Origin: SB25 sp050180705
Lineage (GTDB): Bacteria; Bacteroidota; Bacteroidia; Bacteroidales; Tenuifilaceae
Assembly: GCA_050180705.1 (NCBI GenBank)
Contig: JBFXDX010000001.1
Location: 310,001 to 374,000, forward strand
Direction: 5' to 3'
Length of the DNA stretch: 64,000 nucleotides
The notes under the pieces were generated by a model that did no database searches, was not told where the DNA came from, and saw only the letters and a program-made list of their open reading frames with translations. Of the stretch, positions 8,573 through 16,132 are shown one piece after another. The first letter of the stretch is position 1. The number at the start of each line of letters is the position of its first letter. Position numbers and translations under genes: made by a program.

Positions 8573-9028
8573 TTACTGATTAATAGAAATAAATATGTCG
8601 ACCTGAGCATTTAGGGGATCTTGTGATTTCTCCCCATAAATCTCGAAATCGGCTGTGTATGCTCTGTCTAAACTCATGTTCCAGATCTTGTTCCACTCAT
8701 TAAGTACAGCACCCTCTTGGATGTTTCCAATTGCTGTAAATGTTAAGTAAGTTGCAGCAGGTATAGTTTTGCCAACCATTCCATCGGGAATAATCTCTAA
8801 ACTGCTAACCTTACATCCTATAATTGTTGTATATGGCTTGGTATAATCGCCTTCGAAATCGGTGTACATGCAATAAAGACAGTTATCTATCTTATTTGGG
8901 ATTTTTGTTACCACCTGCTCGGCAAAGAACCTGTTCCATAGTATAGGAATATCGGTGGTCGATTGCATGTTCTCGTTAGTAGTTCTTATTGCAATGCCAA
9001 TAATGCTGAATTGTTCTATTTTCTTCAT
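8573..9028 (-). CDS. GyrI-like/AraC effector-binding domain protein
   Basis: The protein of about 151 residues consists of one domain of the GyrI-like small-molecule-binding fold (the effector-binding domain of AraC-type regulators such as Rob, also found alone). Seen: F-S-I-I-G-I-A-I-R start, the W-x-R-F-F segment, Y-T-D-F-E-G-D-Y, G-K-x-x-P-A-A-T-Y, and E-W-N-K-I-W near the C-terminus. No DNA-binding domain is present. I chose the internal ATG 7 codons into the longer frame because the family begins there and a -7 box sits just upstream. It may bind hydrophobic or cationic compounds. Confidence 0.75.
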   Translation of the reverse strand: MKKIEQFSIIGIAIRTTNENMQSTTDIPILWNRFFAEQVVTKIPNKIDNCLYCMYTDFEGDYTKPYTTIIGCKVSSLEIIPDGMVGKTIPAATYLTFTAIGNIQEGAVLNEWNKIWNMSLDRAYTADFEIYGEKSQDPLNAQVDIFISINQ

Positions 9029-9046
9029 AATGTTTTTATTATTTGG

Positions 9047-9054
9047 CAAAACTA
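9047..9054 (-). promoter_or_regulatory. possible -7 promoter box (TAGTTTTG)
   Basis: On the minus strand an exact TAnnTTTG box lies 19 bases before the chosen start of the GyrI-like gene. No good TTTG -33 element is present at the usual distance, so the call is tentative. Confidence 0.4.
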
Positions 9055-9194
9055 AAATGAAGCAGTGACAACAGTGTGTCAGTAGTCTGTTTTGATAATT
9101 AAAAATTCAACAAATTTCGATTCCTTTTTTAAGTTAAATAATGCCTGCATTTATCTAATCTATTTATCTTCGCATGTGTTTTGAACTTTAGAAT

Positions 9195-10028
9195 ATGATT
9201 CAGGAAATATATCCCCATCAATTCAATAATCATTATCTTACCAATAGAAGTTTGACGGAGAATGATTTTGTATTTCATTACAAGGAGAATTCGTTGTTAC
9301 TAAAGGTTTGCAATGATAAACTCGAGATACCCCGAAAGATTGACTTTGTTGAAATAACCGATAGCACCGAGTCGATATTTATGTTTACCCTCGATAATAC
9401 TCCTTGCTTTCTTGTGTTTGATTCATTAAAGGTAGATAGTGCTAAATTTGAATATAAGGAGATTAACTTCTTTAGAACTGCAGGGCAAAAGGAAATTGCT
9501 TGGCTCAGCATTCTGGGATTTCATTTAATGAATTGGTATAACCAAAATCGGTATTGCGGGAAATGTGGCACTAAAATGCAGCCGAAATCCGACGAAAGAG
9601 CTTTGTCTTGTCCAGCATGTAATGCGGTGGTATATCCAAAAATATCGCCAGCAATTATTGTCGCAATTATTAGTGGCAATAAAATACTGCTTGCTCGCAA
9701 CTCAAACTTTCAGGGAGGCTGGTATTCCTTAGTTGCAGGTTATGTTGATGTTGGAGAAACACTTGAGGAGGCTCTTATGCGCGAGGTTAAGGAAGAGGTG
9801 GGCTTAGAGGTAAAGAATATTCGTTACTACAAAAGTCAACCTTGGCCTTTGTCGGGTTCTATGATGATCGGCTTTATTGCCGAAGCCGACGAAAATCAAC
9901 CAATTGCTATAGATGGAAAAGAAATAGTAGAGGCAGCCTGGTTTTCCCGGGGGAATCTTCCGCTGCACTCATCTAATATAAGTATTGCCGGTGAAATGAT
10001 TGAGAAATTTGAACAGGGTGAATTGTAA
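9195..10028 (+). CDS. nudC: NAD(+) diphosphatase / NADH pyrophosphatase NudC
   Basis: The 277-residue protein has all NudC landmarks in order: an N-terminal domain, a zinc ribbon with C121-x-x-C124 and C139-x-x-C142, the Nudix box around residues 182-204 (G-Y-V-D-V-G-E-T-L-E-E-A then R-E-V-K-E-E-V-G-L), and the NudC-specific SQPWPLS motif at about 214-220 that selects NADH-type substrates. NudC hydrolyses NAD(H) to NMN(H) and AMP and can remove NAD caps from RNA. It acts in the cytoplasm. It ends one base before the end of the convergent gene at 10030. Confidence 0.93.
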   Translation: MIQEIYPHQFNNHYLTNRSLTENDFVFHYKENSLLLKVCNDKLEIPRKIDFVEITDSTESIFMFTLDNTPCFLVFDSLKVDSAKFEYKEINFFRTAGQKEIAWLSILGFHLMNWYNQNRYCGKCGTKMQPKSDERALSCPACNAVVYPKISPAIIVAIISGNKILLARNSNFQGGWYSLVAGYVDVGETLEEALMREVKEEVGLEVKNIRYYKSQPWPLSGSMMIGFIAEADENQPIAIDGKEIVEAAWFSRGNLPLHSSNISIAGEMIEKFEQGEL

Positions 10029-10029
10029 T

Positions 10030-10797
10030 TTACAATTTCCCAATTACCTTATCGAATCGATTATCGAGACAAATGCTTAAATCGGTAGTGACAAACTTTC
10101 CGTTTAAAAACAAACTGAAAATAGTGGCAGGCGATGGTGAACTCTGCGCTTGCTCAACAGTTTCGAGTTTTATAATTTTCAAAGGAAGATTTCGTTTCTG
10201 AGCAGTTTCCACAAGCGATGTATTTACATGATATTCTGTAAATGGACAGCGATTGCTGTAGTACACAGTAATGCCATTAATGTTTTCACACATTCCAGTA
10301 GTTACACTCTCGGTAAAAGTAGGATTAGGAGCGTTGCTTTCTATTTTCTTTACCAATAGGCTAAATCCATAAGGCAATTTGGCACAGGTTTCGAAACCCT
10401 GTTTTAGTAACCATTTGGTATCGCTCATAAAATGAAACTTACTGGTTCCAACAACGGTTACTAAACCATTTTTATTGGTCTTTTTTGCATCGTTAAATGC
10501 TTCCTGGAGCAGAGCCTTGCCGTATCCTTTTCCTTTATACTGTCCCGAAACCCAAAAGCAATTTACAAGCAGGTAATTAGGTGCAGTAACAGGAATCCAA
10601 CCATGTTCTGCCGGACCATATTCAATAAATACCTTTGCCCGGGCATCAATCCTTTTAAAAATGTATCCCTTGTCGAATTCACCTTTTAGCCATTCTTTCT
10701 TTAAATTGTAGCCTTCAATGCATTTCTTGTCGGAGAATGCACAGCAAATATGTTCGTTGTCTATATTTTCGCTATTCAGCGTAATAATCTTTTCCAT
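10030..10797 (-). CDS. GNAT acetyltransferase with C-terminal YoaP-like domain
   Basis: The protein of about 255 residues combines an N-terminal GNAT domain (acetyl-CoA loop GQYKGKGYGKALLQEA) with a C-terminal thioredoxin-like YoaP domain that begins around I-T-V-Y-Y-S-N-R-C-P-F-T. This two-domain layout is that of the Bacillus YoaP family. The substrate is unknown. I start at the internal ATG followed by E-K-I-I-T-L, because the longer frame adds 16 residues that do not fit the family and a promoter box lies there. Confidence 0.85.
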   Translation of the reverse strand: MEKIITLNSENIDNEHICCAFSDKKCIEGYNLKKEWLKGEFDKGYIFKRIDARAKVFIEYGPAEHGWIPVTAPNYLLVNCFWVSGQYKGKGYGKALLQEAFNDAKKTNKNGLVTVVGTSKFHFMSDTKWLLKQGFETCAKLPYGFSLLVKKIESNAPNPTFTESVTTGMCENINGITVYYSNRCPFTEYHVNTSLVETAQKRNLPLKIIKLETVEQAQSSPSPATIFSLFLNGKFVTTDLSICLDNRFDKVIGKL

Positions 10798-10820
10798 TGT
10801 CAAGTCTCTTATACTTTGCA

Positions 10821-10828
10821 CAAATATA
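10821..10828 (-). promoter_or_regulatory. possible -7 promoter box (TATATTTG)
   Basis: An exact Bacteroidota TAnnTTTG box on the minus strand, 24 bases before the chosen start of the YoaP-like gene. It supports the downstream start, since the longer reading frame would begin inside the promoter region. No clear -33 element. Confidence 0.45.
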
Positions 10829-11006
10829 AAAAGAAGATATGTCAACCCTATGTCAGCAGAATCATCCGGTTATTAAATAAAGGAAATATTTATTTGGTGC
10901 AGCAGTTAAAGAACCTTTTCATAATTAAATCTAAAATGTATTGTAAGTGATGAAAAAATACTAACTTGTATGTTATCATAACATTATAAACTTTAACTAT
11001 TTAATT

Positions 11007-11699
11007 ATGAAAACGCCAAAACTATCTACTCTAACAATGTTACTCATAGTTATGGGACTGTTTGTAACATGTAAATCAAAAAATGCAGATAATGCAAGTA
11101 GCGCAGAGAATGCATCGGTAACAGTTCAGATTAATACGCCTGATGATGCAATTCAGGAATTAAAGAACGGCAATAAACGCTTTTTAGAGAATATTTTGGT
11201 TAACACAAACTATAAACAACGAATTGAAGAAACAAAATCGGGACAGAAACCTCATTCTGTCGTTATAGCATGTATGGATTCTAGAGTTCCACCTGAAATT
11301 ATTTTTGACCAGGGAATTGGCAATATCTTTTCGATTAGGGTTGCAGGAAATGTTGAGGATGAAAATGTTTTGGGTAGTTTGGAGTATGCAGTAGAGCATA
11401 CTGGTTCTAAACTTATAGTTGTAATGGGGCATAGCCATTGTGGTGCTGTTACTGGTGCTGTTAAAGATGTGGAACTTGGAAATTTGACCCAGTTGCTTGC
11501 TCAAATTAAACCAGCAATTGTAAAGGATGCTTCGGAGCAAAATATTATTGATGAGACTGCAAAAAACAATGTGAAGATAACCATTCAGGATATTTTATCA
11601 AAAAGTGAAGTGGTTAGCGAAATGGTTCACGAAGGCAAGGTTAAAATTATTGGTGCATTTTATGATGTTGAGACAGGAATTGTTACATTTATGGAGTAA
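11007..11699 (+). CDS. beta-class carbonic anhydrase, predicted lipoprotein
   Basis: The 230-residue protein is a beta-carbonic anhydrase, which interconverts CO2 and bicarbonate. Zinc ligands are visible as C89-x-D91-x-R93 (ACMDSR) and H142-x-x-C145 (GHSHCG); the D/R dyad is intact. The N-terminus is a signal peptide with a lipobox-like site, FVTC at residues 19-22, followed by a Ser/Ala/Asn-rich linker, so the enzyme should be anchored to a membrane outside the cytoplasm. This is unusual for beta-CAs but is known in some bacteria. A strong terminator follows directly. It is a single-gene unit. Confidence 0.9.
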   Translation: MKTPKLSTLTMLLIVMGLFVTCKSKNADNASSAENASVTVQINTPDDAIQELKNGNKRFLENILVNTNYKQRIEETKSGQKPHSVVIACMDSRVPPEIIFDQGIGNIFSIRVAGNVEDENVLGSLEYAVEHTGSKLIVVMGHSHCGAVTGAVKDVELGNLTQLLAQIKPAIVKDASEQNIIDETAKNNVKITIQDILSKSEVVSEMVHEGKVKIIGAFYDVETGIVTFME

Positions 11700-11720
11700 T
11701 AAACATTGTATCGAATTGTA

Positions 11721-11750
11721 AAAGGCGCATATTCATTGCGCCTTTTTATT
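11721..11750 (+). terminator. rho-independent terminator after the carbonic anhydrase
   Basis: A perfect 9-base-pair stem (AAAGGCGCA with TGCGCCTTT), a 7-base loop and a T-rich tail lie 21 bases after the stop codon. Confidence 0.88.
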
Positions 11751-11950
11751 TATCCGCCAACGGGATTACCCGTAAAATACTGCTTGTGTAAGTAATTGAT
11801 TTTCTATAAAGTTTTTGATAATGTAACGATGAATGAAACTTTTATTGCTTGTATGTGTTTAACTATAAAGTGGATATGGATAAACTGTAAATTGAACATG
11901 ATGTAATTTCTTAATTGATATATTCAATAAACAATTTGTTCTAAACATTG

Positions 11951-12241
11951 ATGCCTATGGAACAGAGAATTAAGATTAGGGAGAGCAGGTATCAAGCGTG
12001 GATAACTCTTGTGCGACGATCTCTAGATATGCGTGAGCAGGTAAAAATAATGCTTGAGGATAATTCGATGGTACAAGGAATAGTCATTGAGTGCTCCGCC
12101 AGAAAAAAGGTTATGGTTCATAATTCTGATTTTCGATACCCAAGAGAAATACCATGGGTTGTACTGGTCGAGAGCGAAAATAGCTGGGTAGAATTAGAGT
12201 ACTCAAATATTCTGTACTTTACCACACAACAGATTCATTGA
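11951..12241 (+). CDS. small protein of unknown function (96 aa)
   Basis: I do not recognise this protein. It is basic in its first half and beta-rich in the second: a helical N-terminus (E-Q-R-I-K-I-R-E-S-R), then V-K-I-M-L-E-D-N-S-M-V-Q-G-I-V-I, which resembles the beta-strand pattern of small Sm/Tudor-like or PilZ-like barrels, but no signature residue decides it. ATG at 11951 is chosen over a TTG one codon upstream; a further ATG lies two codons later. A hairpin terminator follows at 12255. The gene is alone, in a 560-base space between the carbonic anhydrase and the FISUMP gene. Confidence 0.55.
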   Translation: MPMEQRIKIRESRYQAWITLVRRSLDMREQVKIMLEDNSMVQGIVIECSARKKVMVHNSDFRYPREIPWVVLVESENSWVELEYSNILYFTTQQIH

Positions 12242-12254
12242 ATGATTAAATGTA

Positions 12255-12281
12255 AGAGCCAGATTTATCTGGCTCTGTTGT
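12255..12281 (+). terminator. hairpin terminator after the 96-aa gene
   Basis: A self-complementary segment AGAGCCAGAT ... ATCTGGCTCT (10 pairs on paper, 8-9 in practice because of the 2-base gap) starts 14 bases after the stop. The tail is G/T-rich rather than a clean T run, so termination may be weak. Confidence 0.6.
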
Positions 12282-12313
12282 TGGAAAAGTTAATAGGAGA
12301 GAGTTCCTAATCC

Positions 12314-12934
12314 TTAGTTAGTGTCTTTTATACAGCGAACATATCGGCCATAGTATTCTGAAGCATGTTTATATGCAGCAACTGTTCCATCATCATAAAA
12401 GATCCATTCTCCACCCGGATAATCTACCCAGAAATAGGCGTGCTCTCCTAAACTTTCAAAACAACAATTTGCGCCACTATCACCTCCAGGTAGCATATTA
12501 AATCCCATTTCATTTGTGCCGTTTAATCCTTTTGGCCATCCTTCGGTGGAGCGCAACCTGAACGATATCGCAGGTTTGTTTTTACGGCTACCCCAATCGG
12601 CTTGCTGTACCTCGTTGATTCCAATAAATAGTTCAAGTGATTTCCAGTCGCTAACTTTTGGCAAATGCCATCCATTGGGGCAACCCTTTTGTGCCGTTTT
12701 AAAGTCGTACAAGTAGCCATACTTTTTAGCGTTCTTCTTGCTGTTGCCGTATGCCCAGCATCCATCGTCGGTTTTGTATGCAAGATTTTCGGCAAACCAT
12801 ACTTGATCGCCAATTTCAACAGTTTGATACTTCTTTCCATCACGAGGATCGACAAAGGTGTCTAACTTTGGTTCTTGAGCAAAAATTGTGTTTGAAATAA
12901 GAAGAAGTATAGCGATATATAAATTCTTTTTCAT
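12314..12934 (-). CDS. secreted FISUMP-domain protein
   Basis: The 206-residue protein has a signal peptide (MKKNLYIAILLLISNTIFA followed by Q) and one FISUMP domain (Fibrobacter succinogenes major paralogous domain, TIGR02145). Typical landmarks are visible: D-P-R-D-G-K-K-Y-Q-T-V-E-I-G-D-Q-V-W-F-A-E-N-L-A, then Y-G-Y-L-Y-D-F, C-P-x-G-W-H-L-P, S-T-E-G-W and the closing Y-G-R-Y-V-R-C-I-K-D. The family is common on the surface of Fibrobacteres and Bacteroidota; its role is unknown. It is the last of three minus-strand genes for exported proteins (12314-15711). Confidence 0.85.
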   Translation of the reverse strand: MKKNLYIAILLLISNTIFAQEPKLDTFVDPRDGKKYQTVEIGDQVWFAENLAYKTDDGCWAYGNSKKNAKKYGYLYDFKTAQKGCPNGWHLPKVSDWKSLELFIGINEVQQADWGSRKNKPAISFRLRSTEGWPKGLNGTNEMGFNMLPGGDSGANCCFESLGEHAYFWVDYPGGEWIFYDDGTVAAYKHASEYYGRYVRCIKDTN

Positions 12935-12953
12935 CTTTATGTAATTAATTGTT

Positions 12954-13961
12954 TTAGTTTATAATAAGACTTAAGAACCACATATCCTCGTCGGGTTGGT
13001 TGCCAAACGAACTTTGCATGATATACTTGTTCTGGTATGAGAAAACAATTTTATACCGATCGACCTTAAAGTCAATTCCTGCACGCCAGCCAAAACCTTC
13101 TGTTTTATGGTAGTTAAATCCCAGCACATACCAGAATGCCGATTCAATTTGGATGTACGAATTATCGTTATTTTTTATTTGCTCATTGAACGTTTGCCCA
13201 GCAGTTTCATCAACGCTAAACGATTTGCCCACACGGATTTTAGTGTAGTAACCATCGCTGTTTCCTCCCATCGGATCTTTAAATATGTATCGAAAATCAT
13301 ATCCTCCATCGTAATCGTAACCATAAGGTGATTTTACCCGATCGGCATATACGTCATTTTTGATTTTTAAAAAGCGGAAACCGAACTTTAAACCTGCTCT
13401 TGCCAACGATTTAAAATCGGAAGTGGGAAGAACATTCCCCGAAAAGAAGAATTTCTTGAAGGGGTAATCAAAATATAGAAATGGGCTGATTGAGTAACCA
13501 CCATCCTTCTCCCAGTAAGTGGAATCTGGCGTTTCAATGAATTTTGGATTATAGCCATAACGAAACATTCCACCAGCATATACTTTAATTTGTTTTGTAT
13601 AGAGGCTAAAGCCAAGAGAAACTAAGTGGCCAACCATGTCAGATTCTGGAAATTCATTTACAGGTCGTTTATAGAGCATGTAGCCGTAGTTCCAATTAAA
13701 ACGTTTTTTCCACTTTTGCTCAGCAATTACAGCAAATCCACCATACTTTTTTTGTAGCATGTAGCCTTCAATTCCAGTTTTATTACGCTGTCCGTATTTG
13801 TCGGCAAGATCGGTTGTTCCCTCATCGGCAGGTGGAGCATCAACAATTACCTTACGAAAGAAGCGATCGAAGTAAACATCGTTTATGTAAAGTTCGTTTT
13901 GCGCCTTAGAGATAATAGTTAACAATACCAGAGGTATAATTGTAAGTAGTATTTTTTTCAT
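12954..13961 (-). CDS. outer-membrane or secreted protein of unknown function
   Basis: The 335-residue protein begins with a signal peptide (MKKILLTIIPLVLLTIISKA followed by Q). The mature part shows many alternating aromatic and polar strands (for example Y-G-Y-M-L-Y-K, A-G-I-D-F-K-V-D-R-Y-K-I-V-F-S-Y) and ends in a hydrophobic strand (F-L-S-L-I-I-N), which suggests an outer-membrane beta-barrel, but no family signature is recognised. It sits 19 bases upstream (in transcription) of the FISUMP gene, so they probably share a transcript. Confidence 0.65.
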   Translation of the reverse strand: MKKILLTIIPLVLLTIISKAQNELYINDVYFDRFFRKVIVDAPPADEGTTDLADKYGQRNKTGIEGYMLQKKYGGFAVIAEQKWKKRFNWNYGYMLYKRPVNEFPESDMVGHLVSLGFSLYTKQIKVYAGGMFRYGYNPKFIETPDSTYWEKDGGYSISPFLYFDYPFKKFFFSGNVLPTSDFKSLARAGLKFGFRFLKIKNDVYADRVKSPYGYDYDGGYDFRYIFKDPMGGNSDGYYTKIRVGKSFSVDETAGQTFNEQIKNNDNSYIQIESAFWYVLGFNYHKTEGFGWRAGIDFKVDRYKIVFSYQNKYIMQSSFGNQPDEDMWFLSLIIN

Positions 13962-13981
13962 ATTTTATAAGGTTGATTATT

Positions 13982-14014
13982 AACGCTGTCAGGGTTTAAA
14001 ATCCTGACAGCGTT
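13982..14014. repeat. perfect 12-bp inverted repeat between two secreted-protein genes
   Basis: AACGCTGTCAGG at 13982-13993 is exactly complementary to CCTGACAGCGTT at 14003-14014, with a 9-base A/T-rich loop that can extend the stem by a G-T pair. No T run follows on either strand. Similar GC-rich hairpins with an AAAA/TTTT loop are common intergenic repeats in Bacteroidota and may be REP-like elements or processing sites. It lies in the 70-base gap between the genes at 12954 and 14032. Confidence 0.7.
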
Positions 14015-14031
14015 GGATGCATTAAAGATTA

Positions 14032-15711
14032 TTATTCTCCCAGAGCAATTTTTGCAAGCCAAATATTCTTGTTATCCTCATCGCTGCCAACAAATACAAG
14101 GTCTTTGTCATGAACAATAATAGGAACAACAGGATGTAAAAAGTAGTCGTCCTTTTGCTCTTTGCTGGTTTTTAGCCCATATGAGGTGAACTCGCTTAAC
14201 GTTTTTGCGGTTGGGTCGATGGTTGCCAAACGAACATAATTGAATTTCGTACCCGAATCTTTATCTATCTTTTTGGGCTCAATAACCAGCCAAGTAATGG
14301 TTTTTCCCCCTGGGTTGTCGTATAGTTGAACTTCGCCTGCTTCTGGAATTTCATTCTTCACAGTGTAATGGGTTATGAGGTTTCCCTTTGAATCGAAGAG
14401 AAGAAACATATAGTCAAGATTTTTTCCACGGTACTGGTATTGTCCAACTAAAACAATATCACCGTTTTCTCTAATGCGTAATTGCGTATTTTGAACATCA
14501 AAAACCTCACCATCGAATCCTTTCTTTTGCGATTCGGGTTTAACCATTTTTGTGGTATAATCGGCTGCAGGTGTAGCTGTGATAAAATCTATTTTCCCTT
14601 TGGTAATCTTCATGATTACCATGTGATCTTTTTTGTCCTTTAGATCGAAGTAGTATTTCTGTGGATTTTCGTTTGAACCCGAACCAGCAAGGTAAAGCGA
14701 TTCATCCTTAAACTCGAAGAAACTTGGAGTCCATGCAATAACAGGACAAACAAAGTCGATGCTGTCGATGGTATTGCCTTTCACATCAAAACGCATATAG
14801 GTGTATTCATTGGCTTTGTAGAGTATCGATTGATCGAAACCCAATTGCGAAGCCCTGTTGTGCGGTGCAAATAAAACGCCCATACTCCCATCGGGGTAAA
14901 GCAACTTTTTTACAACTAATTTAGGCCCTTTGAATGATATTATGCGTTCGCGAATTAGTGTTGCCCCATTCTTTACCATGAAGGTTTGAAGAACGTAGTC
15001 CTGATTATCGACGATTTTAGTGCCTTTTGTTTTTTGGACTTTTGGATGAATTACCCCCATTACTGTAAGGAAACTCTGCGGTACATGGTACTTAACCTGA
15101 TATGGCATTTTTTTGCTTTCGTCCCAGTTCCAGAAACCAACCTTTCGAAACTCTTCTGGGTCATCGGCAATGGAAAACTGAGCAGTTGTTTTTCTGTCAT
15201 CGGACTTAAGTTTTTCCTCTTTTCCTTCGCCATAGCTAATATCCCAAATATAATCACCTTTTTGATCGTTCCATTGTTCTGTTGCGGTATAAACCCCTTG
15301 TTCTAGGATTGTATTGAAAGCCCCGAGTCCAACTTTGATGTAGGTGGTTTTTACCTCTCTTAGTTTTCGGTCAGGATCGAATTTTGAATTTGGGTCTTTT
15401 TTTGCCAATGCTTTTCGCGTTTTCAGTTTTGCTTCATCCTCAGTAAATTCTTCCGATTTCTGATCGACTAATTTCAGATTTGAATCAAAACTATATGTGT
15501 CCACAATGGCTTTTCCTTTGCTTTTAGGGGTTATAAACTGGGCTTGGTATGCGCTACCATCATCGTTATAGCCAAAAGTCCACTGCTTTGCTTTTAGCGA
15601 GGTCTTTGCCAATGGTGTAACTGTACTTGTAATAAGTTTTTGCGATAATACGGGTTCTGCAAGCACTGATAATAGTGCAAAACCTAAAATACATTTTGAT
15701 AACTTTTTCAT
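14032..15711 (-). CDS. large secreted protein of unknown function
   Basis: I do not recognise this 559-residue protein. It begins with a signal peptide (about 23 residues, ending L-S followed by Q). The mature part has repeated patterns of about 40-60 residues with D-x-x-G or D-S-x-G-N turns (F-D-V-K-G-N-T-I-D, F-D-S-K-G-N-L-I-T), which suggests a beta-propeller-like fold. No catalytic motif is visible. It is the first of three exported proteins on the minus strand. Its upstream region carries the structured element at 15766-16053. Confidence 0.7.
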   Translation of the reverse strand: MKKLSKCILGFALLSVLAEPVLSQKLITSTVTPLAKTSLKAKQWTFGYNDDGSAYQAQFITPKSKGKAIVDTYSFDSNLKLVDQKSEEFTEDEAKLKTRKALAKKDPNSKFDPDRKLREVKTTYIKVGLGAFNTILEQGVYTATEQWNDQKGDYIWDISYGEGKEEKLKSDDRKTTAQFSIADDPEEFRKVGFWNWDESKKMPYQVKYHVPQSFLTVMGVIHPKVQKTKGTKIVDNQDYVLQTFMVKNGATLIRERIISFKGPKLVVKKLLYPDGSMGVLFAPHNRASQLGFDQSILYKANEYTYMRFDVKGNTIDSIDFVCPVIAWTPSFFEFKDESLYLAGSGSNENPQKYYFDLKDKKDHMVIMKITKGKIDFITATPAADYTTKMVKPESQKKGFDGEVFDVQNTQLRIRENGDIVLVGQYQYRGKNLDYMFLLFDSKGNLITHYTVKNEIPEAGEVQLYDNPGGKTITWLVIEPKKIDKDSGTKFNYVRLATIDPTAKTLSEFTSYGLKTSKEQKDDYFLHPVVPIIVHDKDLVFVGSDEDNKNIWLAKIALGE

Positions 15712-15765
15712 ATAAATTGAATTAATTGTTAAACAATTGAATTTTAATGTATCAGTTTAAAAATG

Positions 15766-15839
15766 GTTTTGATTAATGCGAAAATGAGGGTGCACCACAG
15801 TTTATAGCTGAATGCACACCCTCTCACATTAATCAAAAC
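15766..15839. repeat. 74-base long imperfect inverted repeat
   Basis: The outer arms GTTTTGATTAATG (15766-15778) and CATTAATCAAAAC (15827-15839) are perfectly complementary (13 pairs). Inside, GAGGGTG and CACCCTC give 7 more pairs, and CAG/CTG three more. The right arm contains the stop codon of the small frame at 15829. A third copy of the 12-mer TTTTGATTAATG lies at 16035-16046. The element stands 55 bases before the start of the 559-residue gene at 15711, so it could be a terminator, a leader structure or a mobile-element remnant. Confidence 0.75.
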
Positions 15840-16023
15840 TACTGTTGCTAATGGCAGCAGACAGTTCTTTAAATGAGTAAAAAGAAATAAGTTTGACCGA
15901 TTTTATACTAACATGGTCAATATGAATAAAATTACTTCCGTGTTTAATTATTGCTACGGACTGTTGCTTTGGAGGATCTCCAGTATGGAGAAGTTCTCCT
16001 GTTGATGAGGTTTGATAGTTCAT
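15829..16023 (-). CDS. possible small protein (64 aa), unknown
   Basis: A 64-codon frame with ATG start and no recognised motif fills part of the 421-base space between the response regulator and the gene at 14032, the only stretch over 300 bases without a certain gene. It is framed by structure: a perfect 7-pair hairpin lies 4 bases before its ATG, and its stop codon is part of the long inverted repeat. The composition (several S, H and K, one G-D-P-P turn) does not decide whether it is translated. It could instead be part of a structured non-coding RNA. Confidence 0.35.
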   Translation of the reverse strand: MNYQTSSTGELLHTGDPPKQQSVAIIKHGSNFIHIDHVSIKSVKLISFYSFKELSAAISNSSFD

Positions 16024-16027
16024 ACTT

Positions 16028-16053
16028 GCTGGTATTTTGATTAATGTACCAGC
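16028..16053. repeat. hairpin with the 12-mer TTTTGATTAATG as its loop
   Basis: GCTGGTA (16028-16034) and TACCAGC (16047-16053) form a perfect 7-pair stem; the 12-base loop is exactly TTTTGATTAATG, the same 12-mer found in both arms of the inverted repeat 220 bases away. On the minus strand it sits directly before the ATG of the 64-aa frame, where it could control translation or pair with the distant copies. Confidence 0.7.
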
Positions 16054-16132
16054 TAAGTTATTTGATAGAATAAGGAGGGTAAATAGAGATTAATACTGAA
16101 AATATATCAGTACTAATACGGATAAAGTTGTA

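Noticed and set aside
217..10797. Idea that the acetyltransferase-rich region is an integron cassette array
   Set aside because: No integrase gene and no attC-like inverted repeats between genes; genes face both ways and several have own promoters.
14986..15306. Plus-strand frame of 106 codons inside the 559-residue secreted protein gene
   Set aside because: Opposite strand of a long gene with signal peptide; low chance of coding.
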